Part shown: positions 55,157-64,000 of the stretch, in pieces
Layout: every line of letters starts with the position of its first letter
Numbering within the stretch: the first letter of the stretch is position 1
Origin: Pseudoxanthomonas koreensis_A
Lineage (GTDB): Bacteria; Pseudomonadota; Gammaproteobacteria; Xanthomonadales; Xanthomonadaceae
Direction of reading: 5' to 3'
DNA: 64,000 nucleotides
Assembly: GCF_041890415.1 (NCBI RefSeq)
Contig: NZ_CP169056.1
Coordinates: 2,666,001 to 2,730,000 of the forward strand
Translations under genes and position numbers: made by a program
Notes under the pieces: generated by a model
The model's input: the letters and a program-made list of their open reading frames with translations, nothing else
Databases searched by the model: none
Told to the model about the DNA's origin: nothing

Positions 55157-58027
55157 ATGAATCGCCCGCGCTTCCCATTGATGGTCCCGCTGCTTTGCCT
55201 GCTTGCTGCGCTGCCGTGCGTGGCCTCGGCGGCGACCGACTGCCGTGCGCCCGCCGCGGTGTGCGAGCAGGCAGGCGGCAACGCCCTGGCCCTGATCGAG
55301 CGTGGCACGCCGGTGCAGGTGCTGGTGGACAGCGCGGATTTCGCGGCCGTGCACCTTGCCGCCGACGCCCTGCGTGGCGACCTGGCCGCGGTCGCCGGCG
55401 GCGCACCGGCCGATGGCCAACCGCGCACCGCCATCATCGCCGGCACCCTGGGCCACAGCGCGCGCATCGACCGCATCGTGCGCGACAAGGCCATCGATAC
55501 CGCTGGTGTCGAGGGCACCTGGGAGGCCTACCTGCTGCAGGTGGTCGACACGCCGGAGCCGGGCATCGACCGTGCCCTGGTGGTGGTCGGTGCCGACCGG
55601 CGCGGCACCGCGTTCGGCCTGTACGAACTGTCGCGCCGCATCGGGGTGTCGCCGTGGACCTGGTGGGCCGACGTCGCCCCGGCGCAGCGCGCCAACCTGC
55701 ACATCGCACCCGGCCGCTTCATCGATGCACCGAAGGTGCGCTACCGCGGCATCTTCATCAACGACGAGGAGCCCGCGCTGGGCGGCTGGAGCCGCGCCAC
55801 CTTCGGCGGCACCAACCACCAGTTCTACGAGCGCGTGTTCCAGCTGATCCTGCGCCACAAGGCCAACTACCTGTGGCCGGCGATGTGGCTGCCGCGCGCG
55901 TTCTACGACGACGACCCGAAGAACGCCGAAGTCGCCGACGCCTACGGCGTGGTGATCGGCACCAGCCACCACGAGCCGATGATGCGCGCCCACGACGAGT
56001 GGTCGCGCCACGGCAGCGGGCGCTGGGACTACGCGACCAACAGCAAGGTGCTGCAGGAGTTCTGGCGCGGCGGCATGCAGCGGCTGCAGGGCCGCGAGGC
56101 GGTGGTCACCCTGGGCATGCGCGGCGACGGCGACGAGCCGATGAGCGAGCAGACCGCCACCGCGCTGCTGGAGAAGATCGTGGCCGACCAGCGCGCGATC
56201 ATCGGCCAGGTCACCGGCAAGCCGGTCGAGCAGACCCCGCAGGTGTGGGCGCTGTACAAGGAGGTGCAGGACTACTACGACAAGGGCATGCGCGTGCCCG
56301 ACGATGTCACCCTGCTGTTTGCCGATGACAACTGGGGCAACATCCGGCGCCTGCCCGACCCGGCCGACACGCGCCCCGGCGGCTACGGCGTGTACTACCA
56401 CTTCGACTACGTCGGCGGCCCGCGCAACTACAAGTGGATCAACACCACCCAGGTCGAGCGCGCCTGGGAGCAGATGCGCCTGGCCTGGGCCCACGGCGTG
56501 GAGCGGCTGTGGGTGGTCAACGTGGGCGACATCAAGCCGCAGGAACTGCCGATCAGCGCGTTCCTGGACCAGGCCTGGGACCCGGACGCGGCCGACCTGG
56601 AGTGGGTGAAGCAGTACCCGGCCAGGTGGGCGGCCGAGCAGTTCGGCGCCGAGCATGCCGCCACCATCGGCGCGCTGGCCAGCGACTACACCCGGCTCAA
56701 CGCGCGGCGCAAGCCGGAGCTGATCGACGCGGCCACCTGGAGCCTGGTGCACGACCGCGAAGCCGAGCGCGTACTGGCCGAATGGGACGCGCTGGTGGAG
56801 CGCACGCAGGCCATGGCGGCGAAGATCCCGACCCGCCAGCGCGATGCCTGGTACCAGTTGATCGAATACCCGGTGCTGGCCAGCGCCAACCTCAACCACC
56901 TGTACGTGGCCGTTGCACGCAACCGGCTGTATGCGGCGCAGGGCCGCGCATCGGCCAATGCCTGGGCCGACCGCGCACGCACCCTGTTCGCGCGCGACGC
57001 CGCGTTGCAGCGCGTGTACGAGCAGGACATCGCCGACGGCAAGTGGGTGCACATGATGAGCCAGCCGCGCATCGGCTATACCCACTGGCAGTCGCCGCCG
57101 CGCAACATCCTGCCGGCGCTGGCCAGCGTGGATGCGCCGGAACAGGGCGTGACCGGCGTGGCGATCGAAGGCGATGCCAACGCGTATCCGGCACTGCTGC
57201 GCGGCCCGCGCCTGCCCGAGCTGGACCCGGTGGCCGCGCCCACGCGCGAGGTGGTGGTGTTCAACCGCGGCCAGGCGCCGATCGCATTCACCGCCACCAG
57301 CCGCACGCCGTGGCTGAAGGTGTCGCCGGCCTCCGGCGAGGTGACCGATGCGCAAGCGCTGCAGTTGCAGGTGGACTGGGATGCGCTGCCCGAAGGCCGG
57401 CACCAGGGCCAGGTGTCCATCCGCGGCAAGGACTGGACCGAGGTGTACGTGGCGGTGCCGGTGAACAAGCCGCCCGCCCATCGCGGCGTGCGCGGCTTCG
57501 TCGAGGGCAACGGCGTGGTGGCGATCGAGGCCGAGCACCACAGCCGCGCCATCGCCCCGCCGGGCGGCCAGTGGCAGGTGATCCCGAACCTGGGCCGCAC
57601 CCTGTCGGCAGTCACCGCCTGGCCGGCCACGGGTGGGCCACTGGTGCCCGGCGGCGACAGCGCGCGCCTGGAGTACCCGCTGGTGATGGATGCCGACGGC
57701 GAAGTGGAGGTGCGGGTGCTGGTGTCGCCGACCCTGGACATCCGCCACCGCGGCGGCCTGCGCTACGCACTCTCCATTGGCGACGAGGAGCCGCAACTGG
57801 TCAACGTGCGCCTGGACCCCACCCCCGGCGACCGCGACTTCACCGCCTGGGAAGCGGCGGTGATCGACAACGCCCACATCGCCCGCTCGCGCCACCACGT
57901 GCGCGCCGGTGCCAACACGGTGAAGCTGTGGCTGGTCGATCCGGGGCTGGTGTTCCAGCGCATCGAGGTGGCAAGGGACCCGCATCCACGCGGTACCCTC
58001 GGCCCGGTGGAAAGTGCGCGGCGCTGA
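55157..58027 (+). CDS. GH115 xylan alpha-1,2-glucuronidase
   Basis: This enzyme removes (4-O-methyl-)glucuronic acid side chains from xylan or xylo-oligosaccharides. The 956-residue product has a signal peptide (NRPRFPLMVPLLCLLAALPC, cleaved near ASA). The family's N-terminal domain follows (RYRGIFINDEEPALGGWSRA), then the catalytic barrel with HKANYLWPAMWLPRAFYDDD, GVVIGTSHHEPMMRAHDEW, VTLGMRGDGDEPMSE and LLFADDNWGNIRRLP. A C-terminal beta-rich domain covers about 740-950 (AIEAEHHSRAIAPPGGQWQV). Length and motifs are GH115. The GH67 enzyme often found in Xanthomonas xylan loci is a different fold. It is likely periplasmic or exported. It follows the hexuronate transporter and precedes uxaC. 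Confidence 0.93.
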   Translation: MNRPRFPLMVPLLCLLAALPCVASAATDCRAPAAVCEQAGGNALALIERGTPVQVLVDSADFAAVHLAADALRGDLAAVAGGAPADGQPRTAIIAGTLGHSARIDRIVRDKAIDTAGVEGTWEAYLLQVVDTPEPGIDRALVVVGADRRGTAFGLYELSRRIGVSPWTWWADVAPAQRANLHIAPGRFIDAPKVRYRGIFINDEEPALGGWSRATFGGTNHQFYERVFQLILRHKANYLWPAMWLPRAFYDDDPKNAEVADAYGVVIGTSHHEPMMRAHDEWSRHGSGRWDYATNSKVLQEFWRGGMQRLQGREAVVTLGMRGDGDEPMSEQTATALLEKIVADQRAIIGQVTGKPVEQTPQVWALYKEVQDYYDKGMRVPDDVTLLFADDNWGNIRRLPDPADTRPGGYGVYYHFDYVGGPRNYKWINTTQVERAWEQMRLAWAHGVERLWVVNVGDIKPQELPISAFLDQAWDPDAADLEWVKQYPARWAAEQFGAEHAATIGALASDYTRLNARRKPELIDAATWSLVHDREAERVLAEWDALVERTQAMAAKIPTRQRDAWYQLIEYPVLASANLNHLYVAVARNRLYAAQGRASANAWADRARTLFARDAALQRVYEQDIADGKWVHMMSQPRIGYTHWQSPPRNILPALASVDAPEQGVTGVAIEGDANAYPALLRGPRLPELDPVAAPTREVVVFNRGQAPIAFTATSRTPWLKVSPASGEVTDAQALQLQVDWDALPEGRHQGQVSIRGKDWTEVYVAVPVNKPPAHRGVRGFVEGNGVVAIEAEHHSRAIAPPGGQWQVIPNLGRTLSAVTAWPATGGPLVPGGDSARLEYPLVMDADGEVEVRVLVSPTLDIRHRGGLRYALSIGDEEPQLVNVRLDPTPGDRDFTAWEAAVIDNAHIARSRHHVRAGANTVKLWLVDPGLVFQRIEVARDPHPRGTLGPVESARR

Positions 58028-58082
58028 ATGCCGCCAAGTGTGCGGCGCTGAAAAGCGCCCAAGTGTGCGGCGCCGAGCCGCC
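58012..58082. repeat. Three-copy imperfect tandem repeat spanning the GH115 stop codon
   Basis: Units AAGTGCGCGGCGCTGAATGC, AAGTGTGCGGCGCTGAAAAG and AAGTGTGCGGCGCCGAGCCG start at 58012, 58036 and 58061 and run 22-25 bp each. The first unit contains the TGA stop of GH115. The array occupies most of the gap to uxaC and appears to be a recent local duplication. Confidence 0.7.
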
Positions 58083-58132
58083 ACGCCTCGCGCGGGTCGA
58101 CAGGCCCGCCCTGTCCCAGGAATTGAAACTTC

Positions 58133-59560
58133 ATGCTGAACGCGACATCCCGCCCGCTGGTCCTCCACCAGGACCGGCTGTTCCCCTCCGACCCGACCCA
58201 GCGTGCGGTCGCGCAACGCCTGTACGCGCAGGTCGCCGCGCTGCCCATCATCAGCCCGCACGGCCACACCGATCCGTCGTGGTGGGCCACCGACGCCCCG
58301 TTCGCCAACGCCACCGAGCTGCTGCTGGTGCCGGACCACTACGTGTTCCGCATGCTCTACAGCCAGGGCATCGCGCTGGATGCACTGGGCATCCCGCGCG
58401 CGGATGGCACGCGCGCGCAGGTCGACCCGCGCGAGGCGTGGCGGCTGTTCGCACGCAACGTCCACCTGTTCCGCGGCACACCTTCGTCGTTGTGGCTCAA
58501 CCATGTGTTCCATGAGGTGTTCGGCCTGCGCGTGCGCCTGGACGCCGGCACCGCCGACCACTACTACGACACCATCACCGAGGCGCTGCAGACCCCGGCC
58601 TTCCGCCCGCGCGCCCTGTTCGAACGCTTCAACATCGAGGTCATCGCCACCACCGAAGGCCCGCTGGACAGCCTGCGGCACCACCAGGCAATCCGCGACA
58701 GCGGGTGGTCCGGGCGCGTGGTCACCGCCTATCGTCCCGACCCGGTGATCGACCCCGAGCACGGGAAATTCGCGTCGGCGCTGGAGCGCTTCGGCCAGCT
58801 TACCGGCGAGGACGTGCACGACTGGGACGGCTACCTGCGTGCGCACCGCAACCGGCGCGCGTTCTTCAAGCAGATGGGGGCGACCTCGACCGACCACGGC
58901 CACCCCAGCTGCGCCACCGCCGACCTGGCCCCGGCGCAGGCGCGGGCGCTGTTCGGCAGGATCGTGGGCGGCCGTTTCGATGCGGCCGATGCCGAGCTGT
59001 TCCGCGCGCAGATGCTGACCGAGATGGCGGCAATGAGCCTGGACGATGGCCTGGTGATGCAGATCCACCCGGGCTGCTTCCGCAACCACAACCGCGGCCT
59101 GTACGAACGCCACGGCCGCGACAAGGGTGCCGACATCCCCGTGCGCACCGAGTACGTGCATGCGCTCAAGCCGCTGCTGGACCGCTTCGGCAACGCACCG
59201 GACTTCCGCCTGATCCTGTTCACCCTGGACGAGAGCACCTACGCGCGCGAGCTGGCGCCGCTGGCCGGGCACTGGCCGTGCCTGCTGCTGGGCCCGGCAT
59301 GGTGGTTCCACGATGCGCCCGAAGGCATGTGGCGCTTCCGCGAGCAGACCCTGAGCACGGCAGGCTTCTACAACACCGTCGGCTTCAACGACGACACCCG
59401 CGCGTTCCTGTCCATCCCTGCACGCCACGACGTGGCCCGCCGCATCGATTGCGCGGTGCTGGCCAAGCTCGTGGCCGAACACCGCATCGACGAGGACGAG
59501 GCCGCCGAGGTCGCCACCGACCTGGCCTACCGCCTGCCGAAGGAGGCATACCGCCTGTGA
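58133..59560 (+). CDS. uxaC: Uronate isomerase
   Basis: UxaC converts D-glucuronate to D-fructuronate (and galacturonate to tagaturonate), the first cytoplasmic step for the side chain released from glucuronoxylan. The 475-residue product has LPIISPHGHTDPSWWATDAP near the start, with the metal-binding HGH. It continues with LFERFNIEVIATTEGPLDSL, VTAYRPDPVIDPEH, MQIHPGCFRNHN and LLGPAWWFHDAPEGMWRFRE, then the closing GFNDDTRAFLSIPARHDVAR. All are amidohydrolase-type uronate isomerase motifs. The stop overlaps the GTG start of the GH2 gene. The next enzymes of the pathway (UxuA/UxuB type) are not in the window and may lie beyond its right edge. Confidence 0.97.
   Translation: MLNATSRPLVLHQDRLFPSDPTQRAVAQRLYAQVAALPIISPHGHTDPSWWATDAPFANATELLLVPDHYVFRMLYSQGIALDALGIPRADGTRAQVDPREAWRLFARNVHLFRGTPSSLWLNHVFHEVFGLRVRLDAGTADHYYDTITEALQTPAFRPRALFERFNIEVIATTEGPLDSLRHHQAIRDSGWSGRVVTAYRPDPVIDPEHGKFASALERFGQLTGEDVHDWDGYLRAHRNRRAFFKQMGATSTDHGHPSCATADLAPAQARALFGRIVGGRFDAADAELFRAQMLTEMAAMSLDDGLVMQIHPGCFRNHNRGLYERHGRDKGADIPVRTEYVHALKPLLDRFGNAPDFRLILFTLDESTYARELAPLAGHWPCLLLGPAWWFHDAPEGMWRFREQTLSTAGFYNTVGFNDDTRAFLSIPARHDVARRIDCAVLAKLVAEHRIDEDEAAEVATDLAYRLPKEAYRL
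59540..59546 (+). promoter_or_regulatory. Ribosome binding site (AAGGAGG) inside uxaC fixing the GH2 GTG start
   Basis: AAGGAGG lies 10 bases before GTG 59557 and 16 before ATG 59563. This favours the GTG and implies coupled translation with uxaC. Confidence 0.6.
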
Positions 59561-62313
59561 ACATGATCGACCGCAACCGCACAGGCGCCCCGGCCAGCGC
59601 ACGCCGATGGCTGGCGGCGGTGCTGCTTCTTTGCCTGCTGGCACCGCTGCTGGCGGCCGCCACCCCGCGCGAGCGCGTGCTGCTGGACACCGGCTGGCGT
59701 TTCCATCGCGGCGATCCGGCCGGCGTGGACGGCCGCCTGGATTACGACGTGCGCCCGGAGATCACCCAGAGCGCCGACGGCAAGGTGGCCGATGCGCGGC
59801 CCGACGAGGCGGTGCGGATCGAAGCCACGCGCCCGGTGCTCAAGCCGTGGATCCTGCCCACCGGCAACCGCTTCATCCGCGACCCCAAGCAGCGCCACGC
59901 GCGGCCCGATGCCGCGCCGCCGGTAGGCGACATCGCGTTCCTGCGCGCGGATTTCGACGACAGCCACTGGCAACCGGTGAGCCTGCCGCACGACTGGGCC
60001 ATCGCCGGCCCATTCATCGCCGACGGTCCGTATGGCGGCATGGGCCGGCTGCCCAGCTGGGGCATCGGCTGGTACCGCCGCAGCCTCGACATCCCCGCGT
60101 CCGACCACGGCCGGCGCGTGTACCTGGACGTCGGCGGGGCGATGTCCTACGCCACCGTCTGGCTCAACGGGCAGCTGGTGGGCGGCTGGCCCTACGGCTA
60201 CAACAGCTGGCGCGTGGACCTGACGCCCTACATCGAATTCGGCGGCAGCAACCAGCTTGCGATCCGGCTGGACAACCCGCCCGAATCGGCGCGCTGGTAT
60301 CCCGGTGGCGGCCTGTACCGCGACGTGCACCTGACCACCACCGCGCCGGTACACGTGGCCCAGTGGGGCACGCATGTCACCACGCCCGAGGTCTCGCCGC
60401 AGTCGGCCACCGTGCACCTGGCCGTGACAGTGGACAACACCACCGATGCGCCGGTGCACGCGCAGGTGGAGACCGAGTTCTTCGCGCTGGATGCAAATGG
60501 CCAGCCGCAGGGCGAAGCGGTTGCGCGCATCCCCGCCATCGGCTTCGACATCGTTGCCGGCGGCAACACCAAGGCGACCTCGCGCGCGCGCATCGCCACC
60601 CCGCGCCTGTGGGGCCCGCCGCCCAGCCAGCAGCCCAATCTGTACCTGGCCGTGACCACCGTGCGCCAGGACGACCGGGTGATCGACCGCCACGAAACCC
60701 GCTTCGGCATCCGCGACGTGCAGTGGGATGCGGACCGCGGCGTGGTGGTCAACGGCGAGCACATCGTGCTCAACGGCGTGAACCAGCACCACGACCTGGG
60801 CGCGCTTGGCGCCGCGTTCAACCTGCGCGCCGCGCAGCGCCAGCTGGAGATCCTGCGCGGCATGGGCGTCAACGCCATCCGCATGGCGCACAACCCGCCC
60901 GACCCGCAGTTGCTGGAACTCACCGACCGCATGGGCTTCCTGGTGATCGACGAGGTGTTCGACTCCTGGGAGAAGAAGAAGACCCCGCTCGACTTCCACC
61001 TGGTGTTCCCCGACTGGCACGAGGCCGACCTGCGCGCGATGCTGCGCCGCGACCGCAACCATCCATCGGTGATCCTGTGGAGCGTGGGCAACGAGGTCGG
61101 CGAGCAATATGACGGCGAGGCCGGCGCGGACATCGGCTGGGGGCTTGCGCAGATCGTGCGCGAGGAGGACCCGACCCGCCCGACCACCGCCTCGATGAAC
61201 TGGGCCAAGGCCGACATGCCCTTCCCCGGCATGTTCGACGTGATCAACCTCAACTACCAGGGCGAGGGCATCCGCCAGGATCCGGAGTTCGAGGGCACCG
61301 AGCGCATCCGCACCCCGCCCTCGTATCCTGATTTCCGCGCCACGTTCCCGGATAAGGTCATGTTCGGCAGCGAGACGGCCTCGGCGCTCAGCACCCGCGG
61401 CACCTATCTGTTTCCGGTGACGCCGGCGCAGAGCGCGCCGGTGCGCGACCACAATGGCGGCGGCGATTCGGCGACCCAGCGGGTCAGCGCCTACGAACTT
61501 TACGCCGTGGATTTCGGTTCCTCCGCCGACAAGGTATTCGCCACCCTCGACCGCCACCCCTACGTGGCCGGCGAGTTCGTGTGGAACGGCTTCGACTACC
61601 TGGGCGAGCCCACGCCGTACTACAGCGCGCGCAGCTCCTACAGCGGCATGATCGACCTGGCCGGCTTCCCCAAGGACCGCTATTACCTGTACCAGGCGCG
61701 CTGGCGGCCGGACCTGCCGATGGTGCACATCCTGCCGCACTGGAACTGGCCCAACCGCATGGGCGTGGTGACCCCGGTGCACGTGTTCACCAGCGGCGAC
61801 GAGGCCGAGCTGTTCCTCAACGGCGTCTCGCAGGGGCGCAAGAAGAAGGGTCGCCACGAATACCGCCTGCGCTGGGACGCAGTGGCATACCAGCCCGGCG
61901 AACTGCGCGTGCAGGCGTACCGCAATGGCAAGCCGTGGGCGCAGGCGACGCTGGAAACCACCGGCGCGCCCGCGCAGCTGGCGCTGGAGGCCGACCGCAG
62001 CCGCATCGGCAACGACGGCCGCGATCTGTCCTTCATCACCCTGCGCGTGCTCGACGCGCAGGGCCGCGCCATCCGCAACGCCGACAACCTGGTGCGCTTC
62101 GAGGTCCAAGGCCCGGCCGAACTGGTGGCCACCGACAACGGCGACCCGCGCGACCTCACCGCCTTCCCCTCGCCCGAGCGCCGGGCCTTCAGCGGCCTGG
62201 CACTGGCCATCGTGCGCGGCCTGCCCGGCCAGTCCGGCACCGTGACCGTGAAGGCAAGCGGCGACGGACTGCAGGCCGGCGAGCTGCAACTGCAGGTCGG
62301 CCAGCCGCAGTGA
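59557..62313 (+). CDS. GH2 family beta-glycosidase (beta-galactosidase-like)
   Basis: This secreted or membrane-anchored GH2 enzyme has 918 residues. A signal sequence (SARRWLAAVLLLCLLAPLLA) is followed by the sugar-binding jelly roll (about 120-240, DIAFLRADFDDSHWQPVSLP, then HDWAIAGPF) and immunoglobulin-like domains. The catalytic barrel has GVNAIRMAHNPPDPQLLELT, the acid/base Glu in ILWSVGNEVGE, the nucleophile Glu in FGSETAS and GEFVWNGFDYLGEPTPYYS. A C-terminal DUF4982/Ig part closes it. The start GTG 59557 overlaps the uxaC stop. In a xylan locus it may act on galactose or another beta-linked decoration of xylan. The exact substrate is unknown. Confidence 0.9.
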   Translation: MNMIDRNRTGAPASARRWLAAVLLLCLLAPLLAAATPRERVLLDTGWRFHRGDPAGVDGRLDYDVRPEITQSADGKVADARPDEAVRIEATRPVLKPWILPTGNRFIRDPKQRHARPDAAPPVGDIAFLRADFDDSHWQPVSLPHDWAIAGPFIADGPYGGMGRLPSWGIGWYRRSLDIPASDHGRRVYLDVGGAMSYATVWLNGQLVGGWPYGYNSWRVDLTPYIEFGGSNQLAIRLDNPPESARWYPGGGLYRDVHLTTTAPVHVAQWGTHVTTPEVSPQSATVHLAVTVDNTTDAPVHAQVETEFFALDANGQPQGEAVARIPAIGFDIVAGGNTKATSRARIATPRLWGPPPSQQPNLYLAVTTVRQDDRVIDRHETRFGIRDVQWDADRGVVVNGEHIVLNGVNQHHDLGALGAAFNLRAAQRQLEILRGMGVNAIRMAHNPPDPQLLELTDRMGFLVIDEVFDSWEKKKTPLDFHLVFPDWHEADLRAMLRRDRNHPSVILWSVGNEVGEQYDGEAGADIGWGLAQIVREEDPTRPTTASMNWAKADMPFPGMFDVINLNYQGEGIRQDPEFEGTERIRTPPSYPDFRATFPDKVMFGSETASALSTRGTYLFPVTPAQSAPVRDHNGGGDSATQRVSAYELYAVDFGSSADKVFATLDRHPYVAGEFVWNGFDYLGEPTPYYSARSSYSGMIDLAGFPKDRYYLYQARWRPDLPMVHILPHWNWPNRMGVVTPVHVFTSGDEAELFLNGVSQGRKKKGRHEYRLRWDAVAYQPGELRVQAYRNGKPWAQATLETTGAPAQLALEADRSRIGNDGRDLSFITLRVLDAQGRAIRNADNLVRFEVQGPAELVATDNGDPRDLTAFPSPERRAFSGLALAIVRGLPGQSGTVTVKASGDGLQAGELQLQVGQPQ

Positions 62314-62458
62314 GCCTGCGCGCACCCGGCATGACCACGGGCACCGGCCAGCCTGCGCCGCCCGGGCACGTTGCATCGCGCGCGGGCCGGTGTTCTATTC
62401 CGCACTCGGCCGCACGGCCGAGACCTGCCACGTAACGCGACCAATTCACGAGGTCCCC

Positions 62459-63616
62459 ATGCACCAGCGCACCATCCTCCGCTCCCTTGCCGCCGCTGCC
62501 GCGCTGGCCTGCGCATCGGCCGCCGTGGCCGCCCCGCCGCCCACCGCGCTCAAGGATGCCTACGCCGAGGCCTTCCTCATCGGCACCGCGATGAATGCGG
62601 ACATGGTCGCGGGCAAGGACGCGCGCGCGCAGGCACTGGTGCCGCTGCACTTCAACGCCATCACCGCCGAGAACGTGATGAAGGCCGAGGTGCTGCACCC
62701 CACGCCCGACACCTGGGACTTCGCCGCCGCCGACGCCTTCGTCGAGTTCGGCCAGCGCCACGGCCTGTTCATGGTCGGCCACACCCTGGTCTGGCACAAC
62801 CAGACGCCGGCCTGGTTCTTCCAGGACGAAAACGGCTCACCCGCCGACCCGGCCACGATGCGCGAGCGCATGCGCCAGTACATCCACACCGTTGCCGGGC
62901 GCTACGCCGGTAAGGTGCAGGCCTGGGACGTGGTCAACGAGCAGATCGGCGAGGACGGCAACTACCGCGACACGCTGTGGACCCGCGCCTACGGTGGCGA
63001 CGGCGATGCGCTGATCCGTGATGCCTTCCGCTTTGCCGCCGAGGCCGCGCCCGACACCCAGCTGTACTACAACGACTTCAACGCCTGGCGCCCGGAGAAG
63101 GTGGCCGGCATCGTGCGCATGGTGAAGATGCTGCAGGCCGCCGGCATCCGCATCGACGGCATCGGCATCCAGGGCCACTGGGGCCTGAACTATCCGTCGA
63201 CCGCGCATATCGAGGCCGCGATCGACGCCTATGCCGCGCTCGGAGTCAAGGTGATGGTCACCGAGCTCGACGTCGACGTGCTGCCGCTGACGAAGGAAGG
63301 CCAGATCATCGGCCAGGGCATGACCCACCCGCAGTTCCAGCTGCCCGAGTTCAAGACCTTCCTGGATCCCTACCGCGACGGCCTGCCGGCCGACGTGCAG
63401 CAGCAGCTGGCCGACCGCTACGCCGAACTGTTCGGCATCTTCCACGGCCGCCGCGACAAGCTGCATCGCGTCTCGGTGTGGGGCGTGGAGGACGGCATGT
63501 CATGGAAGAACGGCTACCCGATCCCGGACCGCACCAACTACACCCTGCTGTTCGACCGCCAGGGCCAGCCCAAGCCGGCGCTCGATGCCGTGCTGGCAGT
63601 GCCCGCGGAGCGCTGA
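62459..63616 (+). CDS. GH10 endo-1,4-beta-xylanase
   Basis: This is a retaining endoxylanase of 385 residues that cuts the xylan backbone. A signal peptide (HQRTILRSLAAAAALACASA, ending AAVAA) leads to the single GH10 barrel. Signature blocks are FNAITAENVMKAEVLHPTPD, VGHTLVWHNQTPAWFF, the acid/base Glu in AWDVVNEQIGEDGNYRDTLW, QGHWGLNYPS and the nucleophile Glu in VKVMVTELDVDVLP. There is no carbohydrate-binding module. Xylan-locus GH10 enzymes of this size are usually periplasmic in this group. ATG 62459 is preferred over 62390. It follows the GH2 gene by 145 bp and precedes a GH43 gene by 38 bp. Confidence 0.96.
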   Translation: MHQRTILRSLAAAAALACASAAVAAPPPTALKDAYAEAFLIGTAMNADMVAGKDARAQALVPLHFNAITAENVMKAEVLHPTPDTWDFAAADAFVEFGQRHGLFMVGHTLVWHNQTPAWFFQDENGSPADPATMRERMRQYIHTVAGRYAGKVQAWDVVNEQIGEDGNYRDTLWTRAYGGDGDALIRDAFRFAAEAAPDTQLYYNDFNAWRPEKVAGIVRMVKMLQAAGIRIDGIGIQGHWGLNYPSTAHIEAAIDAYAALGVKVMVTELDVDVLPLTKEGQIIGQGMTHPQFQLPEFKTFLDPYRDGLPADVQQQLADRYAELFGIFHGRRDKLHRVSVWGVEDGMSWKNGYPIPDRTNYTLLFDRQGQPKPALDAVLAVPAER

Positions 63617-63654
63617 ACCCCGCATCTTCTTCCGCCACCTCGCCGGACATCCGC

Positions 63655-64000
63655 ATGGCCACCGTCCGCAACCCCGTCCTCACCGGCTTCCACGCCGACC
63701 CGTCGATCCTGCGCGTGGGCGATGACTACTACATCGCCACCTCCACCTTCGAGTGGTGGCCGGGCGTGGCCATCGCCCACTCGCGCGACCTGCAGCACTG
63801 GCGCACCCTGCGCCCCGCGATCACCCGCACCTCGCAGCTCGACCTGCGCGGGCGGCCCAACTCCGGCGGCGTCTGGGCGCCGGCACTGAGCCACGCCGAC
63901 GGGCTGTTCCACCTGATCTACACCGACGTGCGCGGCTGGACCGGCGAGTTCAAGGACGTGCGCAACTACCTGGTCACGGCAAAGGACATCGAGGGCCCGT
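63655..64000 (+). CDS. GH43 beta-xylosidase (5' part only; runs off the window)
   Basis: The first 115 residues of a GH43 enzyme are visible. It begins MATVRNPVLTGFHADPSILR with the catalytic-base Asp of the HADPS motif. VGDDYYIATSTFEWWPGVAI and RTSQLDLRGRPNSGGVWAPA follow, the pattern of the large two-domain GH43 xylosidases (with a C-terminal lectin-like domain, not seen here). There is no signal peptide in the visible part, so it is probably cytoplasmic. It lies 38 bp behind the GH10 gene and completes the depolymerisation set with the other GH43 enzyme at 47619-48641. Confidence 0.9.
   Translation, partial: MATVRNPVLTGFHADPSILRVGDDYYIATSTFEWWPGVAIAHSRDLQHWRTLRPAITRTSQLDLRGRPNSGGVWAPALSHADGLFHLIYTDVRGWTGEFKDVRNYLVTAKDIEGP

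Noticed and set aside
55001..59644. Minus-strand frame of about 1,500 codons opposite GH115 and uxaC.
   Set aside because: Antisense shadow of strongly supported genes; composition is typical of reverse frames at this GC content.

Overview
The window is about 70% GC and reads as the chromosome of a Xanthomonadaceae bacterium (Pseudoxanthomonas/Stenotrophomonas/Lysobacter/Xanthomonas group; the genus is a guess). This rests on the gene families, several gammaproteobacterial gene orders (coaBC-dut-algC; tyrS/M23/anmK; argS-SPOR; glnB/ubiK/comM), GTAG-type REP hairpins, and a TonB-receptor-centred xylan locus of the Xanthomonas kind. I found no rRNA, tRNA, CRISPR array, insertion sequence, phage or plasmid gene. 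The 5' cytochrome oxidase gene and the 3' GH43 gene run off the window.

Layout. 1-2.5 kb: aa3-type cytochrome oxidase subunits I (partial) and II. 2.7-6.9 kb: a PAS/AraC-type regulator next to putA. 6.9-13.6 kb: tyrosyl-tRNA synthetase diverging from an envelope M23 peptidase, then anhydro-MurNAc kinase, facing an operon of exonuclease III, AmpG permease and a small protein. The M23 peptidase, kinase and permease form a peptidoglycan turnover neighbourhood. 13.6-20.4 kb: REP elements, a membrane protein, pyrE, a periplasmic DUF4124-like protein, and the coaBC-dut-algC operon, whose phosphomannomutase carries a membrane-anchored N-terminal extension. 20.4-23 kb: an ECF sigma factor cassette with two membrane proteins sits between coaBC and radC, and an imperfectly duplicated 50-bp leader flanks it. 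23-31 kb: argS with an FtsN-like SPOR protein, a short-chain dehydrogenase, a tandem 57-bp REP array, divergent spermidine genes speA/speE, a small kinase and PII protein. 31-37 kb: ubiK, comM, a cNMP-GGDEF protein, an acyltransferase, arfB and two divergent envelope glycan transferase genes. 37-47 kb: EF-hand protein, fatty acid desaturase, orphan ABC ATPase, mutM, opgD, a BtuB-like receptor and rep.

46.8-64 kb is a glucuronoxylan utilisation locus. On the minus strand lie a large TonB-dependent receptor and, as a separate unit, a GPH sugar symporter, a GH43 enzyme and an aldose epimerase. On the plus strand lie a hexuronate-type MFS transporter, GH115 alpha-glucuronidase, uronate isomerase, GH2 enzyme, GH10 endoxylanase and a partial GH43 beta-xylosidase. 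The logic is outer-membrane uptake of oligosaccharides, periplasmic debranching and cleavage, inner-membrane transport, and entry of glucuronate into central metabolism. Candidate operators resembling the Xanthomonas xyl-box lie in both regulatory gaps.

Other signals of note are REP hairpins whose terminal GTAG supplies the stop codons of three genes, recurring TANAATGCCGG promoter cores, and a probably leaderless anmK.
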